From: Pseudomonas sp. PGPPP3
GTDB lineage: Bacteria; Pseudomonadota; Gammaproteobacteria; Pseudomonadales; Pseudomonadaceae
DNA length: 10,450 bases
Direction of reading: 5' to 3'
Assembly: GCA_002256055.1 (NCBI GenBank)
Contig: NKIE01000016.1
Span: 1 to 10,450, forward strand
Each line of letters starts with the position of its first letter. The first letter of the stretch is position 1. The notes beneath the pieces are model-generated. The model searched no databases, had not been told where the DNA came from, and saw nothing but the letters and a program-made list of their open reading frames with translations. Of this stretch, positions 1 through 7,206 are shown in pieces. Position numbers and translations under genes: made by a program.

Positions 1-699
1 GCCCGACAGGTGGAAAGCGCGGAAATCACCTCCTTCTACCTGACCCCCGCCGACGGCGGTGCCCTGCTGGATTTCGCCCCTGGCCAGTACATCGGCCTAC
101 GCCTGCAACTCAATGGCCAGGAAGAGCGGCGCAACTACTCGCTGTCGGCTGCGCCCAACCAGCGCGACTACCGCATCAGCGTCAAGCGCGAAGCCGGCGG
201 CCGGGTGTCCAATTACCTGCATGACCAGGTGCAGGTCGGCGACTGCCTAGAGCTGTTCCCACCGGCCGGCGATTTTGTCCTGCGCCCCTCAAGCAAGCCG
301 CTGGCGCTGATTACCGCCGGGGTCGGCATCACCCCGGCCCTGGCCATGCTCGAACAGGCGCTGCACAGCGACCGGCCGATCCACTTCATTCACTGCGCGC
401 GACACGGCGGCGTGCATGCCTTCCGTGCCTGGCTGGACGGCCTGCTCGCCGCCCACCCGCAGCTGCAGCGCTTCTATTGCTACAGCGAGCCCCGCGCGGA
501 CGACCAGGCAATGGCCAGCGGCTTACTCAGTGAACAGCAACTGGCCGCCTGGCTACCGGCCGAGCGCGACCTGGACGCGTATTTCCTTGGCCCTGCGCCG
601 TTCATGGCCCAGGTCAAACGCCACCTCAGCCGCCTCGGCGTGCCGGCCGCCCAGTGCCATTACGAGTTCTTCGGCCCGGCCCAGGCCCTGGATAGCTAA
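1..699 (+). CDS. hmp: Flavohemoglobin (nitric oxide dioxygenase), C-terminal reductase part, 5' truncated
   Basis: The frame is open from the first base, so the start and the N-terminal globin domain (about 160 residues in the family) lie outside the window; 232 residues remain. Flavohemoglobins convert NO plus O2 to nitrate in the cytoplasm, passing electrons from NAD(P)H through FAD to heme. What is seen is the ferredoxin-reductase-like half: a PGQY segment near base 82, the FAD-binding RNYS motif at 130-141, the nucleotide-binding GVGITP loop at 319-336, and the family C-terminus YEFFGPA (661-681), which resembles the end of E. coli Hmp. The GTG at base 10 is internal and not a real start. 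A stand-alone reductase is possible in principle, but the C-terminal motif and the fit to Hmp make flavohemoglobin much more likely. No promoter or NO-responsive regulator can be seen because the upstream region is missing. Confidence 0.9.
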   Translation, partial: ARQVESAEITSFYLTPADGGALLDFAPGQYIGLRLQLNGQEERRNYSLSAAPNQRDYRISVKREAGGRVSNYLHDQVQVGDCLELFPPAGDFVLRPSSKPLALITAGVGITPALAMLEQALHSDRPIHFIHCARHGGVHAFRAWLDGLLAAHPQLQRFYCYSEPRADDQAMASGLLSEQQLAAWLPAERDLDAYFLGPAPFMAQVKRHLSRLGVPAAQCHYEFFGPAQALDS

Positions 700-707
700 A
701 CCACAGC

Positions 708-739
708 GCTGGCACCCGCACCATGCGGCGGGTGCCAGC
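708..739 (+). terminator. Hairpin after hmp, probable terminator without a clear U-tract
   Basis: A perfect 12-bp inverted repeat (708-719 with 728-739, loop of 8 bases) begins 9 bases after the hmp stop. The stem is GC-rich, as expected for an intrinsic terminator, but the following bases contain only one TTT (749-751), so release may be weak or need Rho. It probably marks the end of the hmp transcript before the next gene. Confidence 0.55.
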
Positions 740-817
740 AGCTCGCGCTTTGGGCTACCATCGACAGCCGACGACACCCCAGCGTCGTCCGCTGACACCC
801 TTGCAAGGAGCACCCCA

Positions 818-1927
818 ATGCAGCCAACGCCACTCCCCGACAAAGTGCTGTCCCGCGGCCTGCTGGACGTGCTGATCCGCGCCGGTCTTATCGCCATTCT
901 GGTGATCAGTCGCTACCAAATTTTCCGCCCGTTTCTCGACCTGATGCTCTGGTCGATGATCCTCGCCATCACCCTCTACCCGCTGCACGGCATGCTCAAG
1001 GGCAAGCTGGGCAACAGCGATGCCCGCGCCGCCAGCCTGATCGTACTGATCGCCATCTCTATCCTGCTGATCCCCGTGTACCTGCTCGGCGACTCGGTGG
1101 CCGAGTCGATCCAGCAGACCATCGCCGTGGTCAAAAACGATGCTTTCCATATTCCGCCACCGGCCGATTCGGTGGCCAGTTGGCCGCTGATCGGTAACAG
1201 CCTGCACGCCTTCTGGCTGCAAGCCGCCACCGACCTTACCGGCTTGCTGCAAAAAGTCGCACCGCAACTCAAAGGTGTGAGCCTGACGGTGCTGGGCAAA
1301 CTGGCCGGCGTCGGCATCGGTTTTCTGATGTTTATCTTCGCCCTGGTGATTGCCGGCATCTTCATGGCCTACGGCGCCAACGGCAGCCACAGCGCGGTGC
1401 AGATTGCCGTGCGGGTTTCCGGCCCGGAGCGCGGCCCGCAGATTGCCGAACTGTGCACCGCGACCATTCGCGCCGTGGCCCAGGGCGTGGTCGGCATTGC
1501 CTTTATCCAGATGCTGCTGGTCGGTGGCGGCTTCGTCGTCATGGGCATTCCCGGCGCCGGTTTGCTGGCCCTCGCCGTGCTGCTGCTGGGCATCATGCAA
1601 TTGCCGGCGACCCTGGTAACCATCCCGGTCATCGCCTTCGTGTTCGCCACCGAAGGCGCCACCGCGGCGAGCATTGCCTTCGCCATCTACACCTTCGTCG
1701 CCGGCATGGTCGACAACGTGCTCAAGCCGCTGCTGCTAGCGCGCGGCGTGGCCGTACCGATGCCGGTGATCCTCATCGGCGCCCTCGGCGGCATGGTCAC
1801 CAGCGGCATCATCGGCCTGTTTATCGGCCCGGTGCTGCTGGCGGTCGGCTACCAGCTGTTCTGGCAGTGGGTCGATGATCAACCCGAAGCCACAACGCCA
1901 GCGGCTGACGACCAGCAACCCACCTGA
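818..1927 (+). CDS. AI-2E family transporter (PerM/UPF0118-type membrane protein)
   Basis: A 369-residue polytopic inner-membrane protein, the usual length for the AI-2E exporter/PerM family. The family is named after E. coli TqsA, which exports autoinducer-2; other members act in Na+/H+ exchange or are of unknown substrate, so the cargo here cannot be assigned. Hydrophobic segments are seen at about residues 22-58, 71-91, 157-185, 220-276, 282-300 and 315-350, giving roughly eight helices, with a long loop at about 92-155. The C-terminal block at 316-348, rich in glycine with LIGALGG and GLFIGP, is the family hallmark. The ATG at 818 was chosen because AAGGAG at 805-810 sits 7 bases upstream; the frame is open further upstream, but that extension has no membrane or family character. 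It precedes the efflux genes on the same strand, separated from them by a hairpin, so co-transcription is possible but not certain. Confidence 0.88.
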   Translation: MQPTPLPDKVLSRGLLDVLIRAGLIAILVISRYQIFRPFLDLMLWSMILAITLYPLHGMLKGKLGNSDARAASLIVLIAISILLIPVYLLGDSVAESIQQTIAVVKNDAFHIPPPADSVASWPLIGNSLHAFWLQAATDLTGLLQKVAPQLKGVSLTVLGKLAGVGIGFLMFIFALVIAGIFMAYGANGSHSAVQIAVRVSGPERGPQIAELCTATIRAVAQGVVGIAFIQMLLVGGGFVVMGIPGAGLLALAVLLLGIMQLPATLVTIPVIAFVFATEGATAASIAFAIYTFVAGMVDNVLKPLLLARGVAVPMPVILIGALGGMVTSGIIGLFIGPVLLAVGYQLFWQWVDDQPEATTPAADDQQPT

Positions 1928-1933
1928 GCACCC

Positions 1934-1958
1934 GCCGGGAGCCCCATGGGTTCCCGGC
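1934..1958 (+). terminator. Strong hairpin between the AI-2E gene and the efflux genes (terminator or attenuator)
   Basis: An 11-bp stem (1934-1944 with 1948-1958, one G-U pair, 3-base loop) starts 6 bases after the AI-2E stop. No T-run follows, so it is not a textbook intrinsic terminator. It sits 18 bases before the likely start of the next gene and encloses an ATG (1946) in its loop and a GGGAG in its stem, which would hide that start from ribosomes. It could end the upstream transcript, attenuate read-through or protect a processed 3' end. Confidence 0.5.
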
Positions 1959-1962
1959 CCTT

Positions 1963-1968
1963 GCGGAG
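1963..1968 (+). promoter_or_regulatory. Ribosome binding site that favours a TTG start for the efflux lipoprotein
   Basis: GCGGAG lies 8 bases before the TTG at 1977. It supports that codon as the start, because translation from there gives a compact lipoprotein signal peptide, whereas the in-frame ATG at 1875 has no good Shine-Dalgarno sequence. Confidence 0.5.
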
Positions 1969-1976
1969 TCGCGCCC

Positions 1977-3500
1977 TTGGCCATTGCCCCCACCCGCCTG
2001 CTGCTGTTGGCGGCCCTCGGCCTGAGCGGCTGTGTGCGCCTGGGCCCGGATTTTCAGGCGCAAACGCCGACCTGGATCGAACACTGGAACAGCCCAGCAC
2101 TGGAACACACCAGCCAGCGTCAGCCTCAGGCTGACACCCAGCAATGGTGGACAGTGTTCGCCGACCCGGTGCTCAACCGCCTGATCGCCGAGGCCGATGC
2201 GCACAACCCGAGCCTGAAGATTGCCGGCCTGCGAGTCATCGAAGCCCGCGCGCAACTGGGCATCGCCCAGAGCGGCCGCTACCCGCAGGTCCAGCAAGCC
2301 AGCGCCGACAGCCTGTACCTGGACCGTAATCAATTCGGCGGACGCAACCCGCAGGACAGCAGTTTCTGGCAACACAGTGCCGGTTTCGACGTGGGCTGGG
2401 AGCTGGATTTCTGGGGCCGTTTCAGCCGCGCCATCGAGTCCGCGGACGCCAGTTACTTCGCCGCCCAGGCCAATTATGAAGACGTGCTGGTGCTGCTGCG
2501 CGCGCAAATGGCCGACAGCTATTTCGCCCTGCGCACCGCCGAAGCGCGCCTGCAAATCGCCCGCAACAACGCCAAGCTGCAGAAGCGCAGCTTCGAGATC
2601 ACCGAACGGCTGTTCAACAGCGGCAACAACGCCGAACTCGACCTGCAACAGGCCAAGACCCAGTACCTGGGCACCCTCAGCAGCATTCCCGAACTGGAAA
2701 GCCAGGTGCTGCGCACCCGTAACGCCCTCGCCGTACTAATCGGCAGGCCACCCAGCCAACTGCCGGAGCTGGCCAGCAACACCGGGCTGATTCCACTGCT
2801 TCAGCAGGCCGTGCTCGACGACGTGCCCGCCAACCTGCTGCTGCGCCGCCCGGATATCCGCGCCGCCGAACTCAAGGTGGCGGCCCAGTCGGCGCGCATC
2901 GGCATCGCCGAGGCCGACCTCTACCCAGCCATTACCCTGCTGGGCAGCATTGGCTGGTCGGCCAGCAGCATCGACGGTGCGGCCGACAACCTCGACCTCG
3001 GCGGCGGCCCCAGCCTGCGCTGGAACGTCTTCGACTACGGCCGCCTGACCGACAACGTGCGGGTCCAGGATGCACGCTTACAGCAATTGCTGGTGGCCTA
3101 TCAGGACAGCGTGTTGCAGGCCGCCCGCGAGGCTGACGACGCCGCCACCGGTCTGAGCAAAGCCCTGGAGCGCGAGCGCATCCTGCGTGAAGCGGCGTTC
3201 TCGGCGAAGCGTTCGCTGACCCTGGCCAGCGCCCAGTACCGCGAAGGCTACTCCGACTTCCAACGGGTGCTGGACGCCCAGCGTGCGCTGTTTGCGCAGC
3301 AGGACAGCTACCTGCTCAGCCGCAGTAGCGCGGTCAGCAACCTGATCGCCCTGTACAAAGCCCTCGGCGGCGGCTGGTACAGCCCGCAACTGCTGCTGGA
3401 TGACGCCACCCGCAAGCAGATGCAGGCCCGCACCGACTGGGGCGATATGCTCGACCCGCCAGCCCCACCCACCGTTAACCAGGTAACCCGCGATGAGTGA
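1977..3500 (+). CDS. Efflux system outer-membrane lipoprotein, NodT/OprM (TolC-like) family
   Basis: Outer-membrane channel of a tripartite export pump, 507 residues from the chosen start, close to the usual 470-500. From TTG 1977 the N-terminus is a short basic region, a leucine-rich core and the lipobox LSGC with Cys19, predicting lipidation and sorting to the outer membrane. Two TolC-fold repeats follow, with the family signature DVPANLLLRRPDIRAAE at 282-298 and the terminal NLIALYKALGGGW at 455-467. The start is uncertain. The in-frame ATG at 1875 would overlap the AI-2E gene by 53 bases and put about 34 proline-rich residues ahead of the signal peptide. An ATG at 1946 is in another frame and would join this one if a single base were removed near 1974-1978. 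The gene overlaps the adaptor gene downstream by 8 bases, so the two are probably translationally coupled. The exported compound cannot be told from the sequence. Confidence 0.9.
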   Translation: MAIAPTRLLLLAALGLSGCVRLGPDFQAQTPTWIEHWNSPALEHTSQRQPQADTQQWWTVFADPVLNRLIAEADAHNPSLKIAGLRVIEARAQLGIAQSGRYPQVQQASADSLYLDRNQFGGRNPQDSSFWQHSAGFDVGWELDFWGRFSRAIESADASYFAAQANYEDVLVLLRAQMADSYFALRTAEARLQIARNNAKLQKRSFEITERLFNSGNNAELDLQQAKTQYLGTLSSIPELESQVLRTRNALAVLIGRPPSQLPELASNTGLIPLLQQAVLDDVPANLLLRRPDIRAAELKVAAQSARIGIAEADLYPAITLLGSIGWSASSIDGAADNLDLGGGPSLRWNVFDYGRLTDNVRVQDARLQQLLVAYQDSVLQAAREADDAATGLSKALERERILREAAFSAKRSLTLASAQYREGYSDFQRVLDAQRALFAQQDSYLLSRSSAVSNLIALYKALGGGWYSPQLLLDDATRKQMQARTDWGDMLDPPAPPTVNQVTRDE

Positions 3501-4608
3501 CATCCCTGCCGCCGCCCAGCCGACACCCGCACCCGTCGCCGACCCGGTGAATAAAGGCGCCCGCTGGGTGGCCGTGCTGATCGCCCTGAGCCTGCTCTGG
3601 TACTTCCTCGCCGACCGTTTCACCCCCTACACCCAGCAGGCGCGGGTGCAGGCCTATGTGGTGCCGGTGGCCAGCGAAGTGTCCGGGCGGGTGATCAAGG
3701 TACAGGCGCACAACAACCAGGACGTCAACGCCGGTGATCTGCTGTTCGAGATCGCTCCCGCGCAGTACCAGATCGTCGTCGACCGTGCCCGCGCCGACCT
3801 CGAATCAATGCGCCGGCAGATCGGCGCCAGCACCGCCGGCATCGACTCGGCCCTGGCCTCCCTGCGCGCCTATCAGGCCAACGAGCTGAAGGCCCGACAA
3901 GATCGCGACCGCCTCGAACGCCTGTACCGCGAGGATGCCGGGACCATCTCCCTGCGCCGCCTGGAGGTTTCCCGCGCCACCCACGAACAGGCCGTCAGCC
4001 AGGTCGCTGCCGCCCACGCCGAGGTGCAACGGGCCCGCGAACAACAAGGCGGCAGCGAGGACGACAATGCCAAGCTGCGCAGCGCCGCCACGGCCCTGAG
4101 CAAGGCCGAACTGGACCTGGCCAACACCCAGGTGCGCGCCCGCTCCGCCGGGCTGATCACCGACCTGCGCAGCGATGTCGGCCAGTTCGCCGCCGCCGGC
4201 AGCCCGCAGATGACCCTGATCGCCATCCACGACGTGTGGGTGAACGCCGAAATGACCGAAAACAACCTCGGCAAGGTTGAGCCGGGCACACCGGTGGCCA
4301 TCGTTCTCGACGCCTTCCCCGGCCAGGTGTTTGCCGGCCGCGTGCGCAGCGTCGGCTATGGCGTCAGCGTCGGCAGCAGTACCGCCCCCGGCACCCTGCC
4401 GACGGTGCAAAACAGCCGTGACTGGCTGCGTCCGGCACAACGCTTTCCGGTAGTGGTGGAGTTCATTCCCGGCGAGCTGGAAGCACGGCGCGGCATCCGC
4501 GTCGGCGGCCAGGCCGAGGTCATGGCATTCCCCAGCAGCGGCAACCCGCTCAACCCATTGGGGCGGCTGTTTCTGCGCCTGATGAGCCTGCTGTCCTATG
4601 CCTACTAA
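3493..4608 (+). CDS. HlyD/EmrA-type periplasmic adaptor (membrane fusion protein)
   Basis: A 371-residue adaptor that would bridge the inner-membrane DUF2955 protein and the outer-membrane channel. One N-terminal membrane anchor lies at about residues 24-42. The first half of a barrel-sandwich (biotinyl-lipoyl-like) domain is at about 52-95 (VPVASEVSGRV, NQDVNAGD), an alpha-hairpin coiled coil at about 96-212, and the second half of the sandwich at about 217-245 (RSAGLITDLRSDVG). A beta-barrel at 246-345 contains DVWVNAEMTENNLG. The architecture is like EmrA and AaeA. The ATG at 3493 overlaps the preceding stop in ATGAGTGA, which suggests coupled translation. The C-terminal hydrophobic tail (about 352-371) extends beyond the barrel and might touch the membrane. 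No promoter of its own is visible. Confidence 0.9.
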   Translation: MSDIPAAAQPTPAPVADPVNKGARWVAVLIALSLLWYFLADRFTPYTQQARVQAYVVPVASEVSGRVIKVQAHNNQDVNAGDLLFEIAPAQYQIVVDRARADLESMRRQIGASTAGIDSALASLRAYQANELKARQDRDRLERLYREDAGTISLRRLEVSRATHEQAVSQVAAAHAEVQRAREQQGGSEDDNAKLRSAATALSKAELDLANTQVRARSAGLITDLRSDVGQFAAAGSPQMTLIAIHDVWVNAEMTENNLGKVEPGTPVAIVLDAFPGQVFAGRVRSVGYGVSVGSSTAPGTLPTVQNSRDWLRPAQRFPVVVEFIPGELEARRGIRVGGQAEVMAFPSSGNPLNPLGRLFLRLMSLLSYAY

Positions 4609-4610
4609 GG
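4606..4610 (+). promoter_or_regulatory. TAAGG ribosome binding site overlapping the adaptor stop codon
   Basis: The adaptor stop TAA runs into GG to make TAAGG, 6 bases before the TTG at 4617. It supports TTG 4617 as the start of the DUF2955 gene over the ATG at 4635, which has only a weak upstream purine stretch. Confidence 0.45.
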
Positions 4611-4616
4611 CTGCGC

Positions 4617-5666
4617 TTGGCCACGGACACGGGCATGCCGGCTAAGCGCGACTGGCGCAGCCAGCGCGCGCTGCGCCTGGCCAGCGGTACGGCCCTGTGC
4701 CTGGCGATCAGCTTTGGCCTGGCGCTGCCGATCCCTTTTATCGCGCCGCTGATCTGCCTGGTGCTGTTGGCTACCCTGCCTCGCCCGCTGCCCCTGAAAG
4801 CCGGTATTGGCCTGGCCGTGCTAGCGGCCCTGACCACCGGCAGCGGTCTGTTGCTGATCCCGCTGCTGCGCTATTACCCGGCCAGCGGCGTGGCGATCAT
4901 CGGCCTGTGCCTGTTTCTCGCCTTTCGCTATGGCCTGCGTGGCGGTAATCCGCTGCTGGTGAAGTTTCTGGTGATTGGCCTGACCATGATCTCGGCCGCC
5001 GGCACCGCTGACTTTGGCCTCGCCGTGATGGTCATCGAGGCCTTGGTCAAGGGCCTGCTGCTGGCGGTGCTGGTGGTGGGCGCCAGCCACTGGCTGTTCC
5101 CGGAGCCCGCCAACAGCCCAGCACCGCCCCAACCCACCCCGCTGCCTGCCGAAATGGCTAGCTGGGTGGCCCTGCGCGCCACCCTGGTGGTGCTGCCGGC
5201 GTTTCTGCTGGCGCTGATCAACCCCGCCAGCTACATGCCGTTGATCCTCCAGGCGGTCAACCTTGGCCAACAGAGCTGCAGCACCTCGGCACGCAACGCC
5301 GGCCGTGAGCTGCTGGGTTCGACCCTGCTCGGCGGGGTGCTGGCGATCACCCTGTGGTGCGCCCTTGGCCTGTTCGTGCACTTATGGATGTTCTACCTGT
5401 GGCTGCTGCTGTTCGGCCTGTTGCTGGCGCGCAAGCTGTTCGCCCTGAGCGCGACCCGGCAGAGCCCGGCCTTCTGGCTGAACAGCCTCACCACGATGAT
5501 CATTCTGCTCGGCCAATCGGTGCAGGACAGCGCCAACGGCAAGGACGTGGTCCAGGCCTTTGCCGTGCGCATGAGCCTGTTTATTGCCGTAACCCTGTAC
5601 GCCTGCCTGATGGTTCAGTGGCTGGATCGCCAACGCCAACCCTCATCCTTGTCCACTCTGCCCTGA
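4617..5666 (+). CDS. DUF2955 inner-membrane protein (FUSC/aromatic-acid-exporter-like efflux component)
   Basis: A 349-residue polytopic membrane protein matching the DUF2955 family, which is usually encoded beside an HlyD adaptor and is related in layout to the FUSC/AaeB-type exporters (fusaric acid, p-hydroxybenzoate). It shows two hydrophobic halves: helices at about 20-56, 62-82, 88-104, 115-130 and 135-161, then a proline-rich linker at 162-178, then helices at about 185-203, 236-255, 257-275, 287-300 and 320-335. The segment between the halves' helices, QQSCSTSARNAGRELLGSTL (219-238), is the likely conserved FUSC-like core. Substrate is unknown; aromatic or amphipathic acids are only a guess from the family. 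The start is either TTG 4617 or ATG 4635, 6 codons apart. A 15-codon open frame from ATG 4598 overlaps the start region in another frame. The gene begins 8 bases after the adaptor and ends 10 bases before the channel gene. Confidence 0.82.
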   Translation: MATDTGMPAKRDWRSQRALRLASGTALCLAISFGLALPIPFIAPLICLVLLATLPRPLPLKAGIGLAVLAALTTGSGLLLIPLLRYYPASGVAIIGLCLFLAFRYGLRGGNPLLVKFLVIGLTMISAAGTADFGLAVMVIEALVKGLLLAVLVVGASHWLFPEPANSPAPPQPTPLPAEMASWVALRATLVVLPAFLLALINPASYMPLILQAVNLGQQSCSTSARNAGRELLGSTLLGGVLAITLWCALGLFVHLWMFYLWLLLFGLLLARKLFALSATRQSPAFWLNSLTTMIILLGQSVQDSANGKDVVQAFAVRMSLFIAVTLYACLMVQWLDRQRQPSSLSTLP

Positions 5667-5676
5667 CGAGCCGACC

Positions 5677-6123
5677 ATGCTGATTAACCTGCTCACCGGC
5701 ATGCCGGTCATCCTCCTCTGCCTGGTGCTGCAAGCGCTGTTTATCTCCTGGTGCCTACGCGCCTACCTGCGTTTTCGCCCCTATACCCAGACCTCCAACG
5801 CCGTACTGCCGGACATCCTGGTGCTGTCAGCGGTGATGCTCCTGCTGATGCTCGGCAACTGCCTGCAAATGGCCCTGTGGGCAGGCGTGTTCGTGCTGTT
5901 GGGCGAGTTCGACAGCCTGGCCACGGCGCTGTATTTCTCCGGCGTGACCTTTGCCACCCTCGGTTATGGCGACCTGGTGCTGTCGCCGCAGTGGCGCCTG
6001 CTCAGCGCCCTGGAGGCGGCCAACGGCATCCTCATGTTTGGCGTCTCCACCGCCGTGATGACCGCCGCCGTCAGCGACGTGTTCAAGCACAACCTGGCCC
6101 GCCATCTGCGACAGCAGCCCTAA
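5677..6123 (+). CDS. Small potassium-channel-like membrane protein (Ion_trans_2 type)
   Basis: A 148-residue protein with the potassium selectivity filter TLGYGD at residues 94-99, preceded by a pore helix (about 84-93) and followed by a final membrane helix (about 108-132). Two more hydrophobic helices lie at about 8-29 and 46-76. There is no RCK, cyclic-nucleotide or voltage-sensor domain, so gating is not predictable. Canonical filters read TVGYGD or TIGYGD; Leu at the second position is a mild change. The protein would act as an oligomer in the inner membrane. It starts 10 bases after the DUF2955 stop with only a weak ribosome site, so translation may depend on coupling. It is the last gene before the terminator at 6128-6159, suggesting that it belongs to the efflux operon, perhaps to balance charge or sense membrane state (inference). 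Confidence 0.85.
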   Translation: MLINLLTGMPVILLCLVLQALFISWCLRAYLRFRPYTQTSNAVLPDILVLSAVMLLLMLGNCLQMALWAGVFVLLGEFDSLATALYFSGVTFATLGYGDLVLSPQWRLLSALEAANGILMFGVSTAVMTAAVSDVFKHNLARHLRQQP

Positions 6124-6127
6124 ACGC

Positions 6128-6159
6128 AAACGCCCCACACAAGGCGGGGCGTTTTTTTT
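6128..6159 (+). terminator. Intrinsic terminator closing the efflux/channel operon
   Basis: A 9-bp stem (6128-6136 with 6146-6154, loop of 9 bases) runs directly into eight T residues (6152-6159), beginning 5 bases after the channel-gene stop. On the opposite strand the stem is followed by only three T residues, so it could act weakly for the convergent binding-protein gene that ends at 6172. Confidence 0.92.
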
Positions 6160-6171
6160 AACCGGAGCGGA

Positions 6172-7173
6172 TCAGTTCCAGCCGGCGCGGTCCATCAACT
6201 TGATGGCTTCCACCTGACGTTTGCCAGCCACTTCCATCGGCACGCTGTCGGCCTTGAAACTGCCCCAGGCCGCGACTTCCGCCGACGGCTTGATCGCCGG
6301 ATTGGCCGGGAATTCCTGGTTGATATCGGCAAACAGGTTCTGCGCCTCGGGGCCGGTCATCCACTCCAGCAGCTTTTGCGCCTCAGCGGCATGCGGGGCG
6401 TACTTGGTCACGCCAGCGCCGGACAGGTTGACGTGTACGCCACGGTCAGCCTGGTTGGGCCAGAACAGTTTGACCTTGAGGTCCGGGTCCTGCTTGTGCA
6501 GACGGGCGAAGTAATAAGTGTTGACCAGGCCCACATCGCACTGGCCGGCGTCGATGGCCTGCAGCAAGGCGGTGTCGTCGGCAAACACGTCGGTGGCCAG
6601 GTTATCCCCCCAACCCTGGAGGATGGTTTCGGTCTTGGCCGCACCGTGGGTTTCGATCAGGGTGGCGGTCAACGACTGGTTGTAGACCTTCTTGCTGGTA
6701 CGCAGGCACAGACGGCTGGCCCACGCGGAATCAGCCAAGGCTTCATAGGTCGACAGCTCTGCGGGTTTGACCCGCTCGGTGGAGTAGACGATGGTCCGCG
6801 CGCGCAGCGACAGGCCGGTCCAACTGCCGGTGCTGGAGCGGTACTGCGACGGAATGTTCTGCTCGATGACCGTCGACTGCAGTGGCTTGAGAATGCCCAT
6901 CTGCTCGGCCTGCCAGAGGTTGCCGGCGTCCACGGTGATCAGCAAGTCGGCCGGAGTGTTGGCACCTTCGGCCTGCAGCCGCGCCATCAGCGGCGCTTCC
7001 TTGTCGGTGATGAACTTGACCTTGACCCCGGTCTTGGCCGTGTAGGCATCGAAGGCCGGTTTGATCAGCTCATCGATTCGCGCGGTGTAAACCACCACTT
7101 CGTCGGCCGCCAACAGCGGCATCGACAGGGCGGAAAGGGTCAGTGTGGCTAGCAACGTCTGGCGCAGGCGCAT
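6172..7173 (-). CDS. Periplasmic Fe(3+) ABC transporter substrate-binding protein (FbpA/HitA-like)
   Basis: A 333-residue binding protein of the ferric-iron family, which captures Fe(3+) in the periplasm and delivers it to an inner-membrane ABC permease. A Sec signal peptide is visible at residues 1-22 or 23 (basic MRLR start, hydrophobic core, cleavage around LAA-DE). The mature chain opens with VVVYTAR, typical of the family, and carries the adjacent tyrosines Tyr220-Tyr221 in NTYYFAR, the usual iron ligands. Cys156 and Cys212 could form a disulfide. ATG 7173 was chosen because GAGG (7182-7185 on the complement) sits 8 bases upstream and the signal peptide begins there; the frame continues to a TTG at 7239, but that would lie in the promoter. 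The gene converges on the channel gene. No permease or ATPase gene is adjacent in this window, so it must use transporter parts encoded elsewhere. Iron repression is suggested by the upstream palindrome. Confidence 0.9.
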   Translation of the reverse strand: MRLRQTLLATLTLSALSMPLLAADEVVVYTARIDELIKPAFDAYTAKTGVKVKFITDKEAPLMARLQAEGANTPADLLITVDAGNLWQAEQMGILKPLQSTVIEQNIPSQYRSSTGSWTGLSLRARTIVYSTERVKPAELSTYEALADSAWASRLCLRTSKKVYNQSLTATLIETHGAAKTETILQGWGDNLATDVFADDTALLQAIDAGQCDVGLVNTYYFARLHKQDPDLKVKLFWPNQADRGVHVNLSGAGVTKYAPHAAEAQKLLEWMTGPEAQNLFADINQEFPANPAIKPSAEVAAWGSFKADSVPMEVAGKRQVEAIKLMDRAGWN

Positions 7174-7206
7174 GAAAACAACCTCGGAGAACAATGAAAA
7201 ACTTAA

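Noticed and set aside
770..789. 6-bp hairpin (770-775 with 784-789) ahead of the AI-2E gene
   Set aside because: Too short and without a T-run; chance pairing is likely in GC-rich sequence.
755..1600. 281-codon minus-strand open frame opposite the AI-2E gene
   Set aside because: His/Gln/Asp-rich composition typical of antisense to a hydrophobic membrane protein gene; no ribosome site or motif.
1875..1976. ATG 1875 as start of the efflux lipoprotein
   Set aside because: No Shine-Dalgarno, 53-base overlap with the previous gene, and it would add about 34 proline-rich residues before the signal peptide; kept only as an alternative.
1821..2648. 275-codon minus-strand open frame across the AI-2E/efflux lipoprotein junction
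   Set aside because: Low-complexity Gln/Ala/Gly-rich product with no family features, opposite a clear efflux gene.
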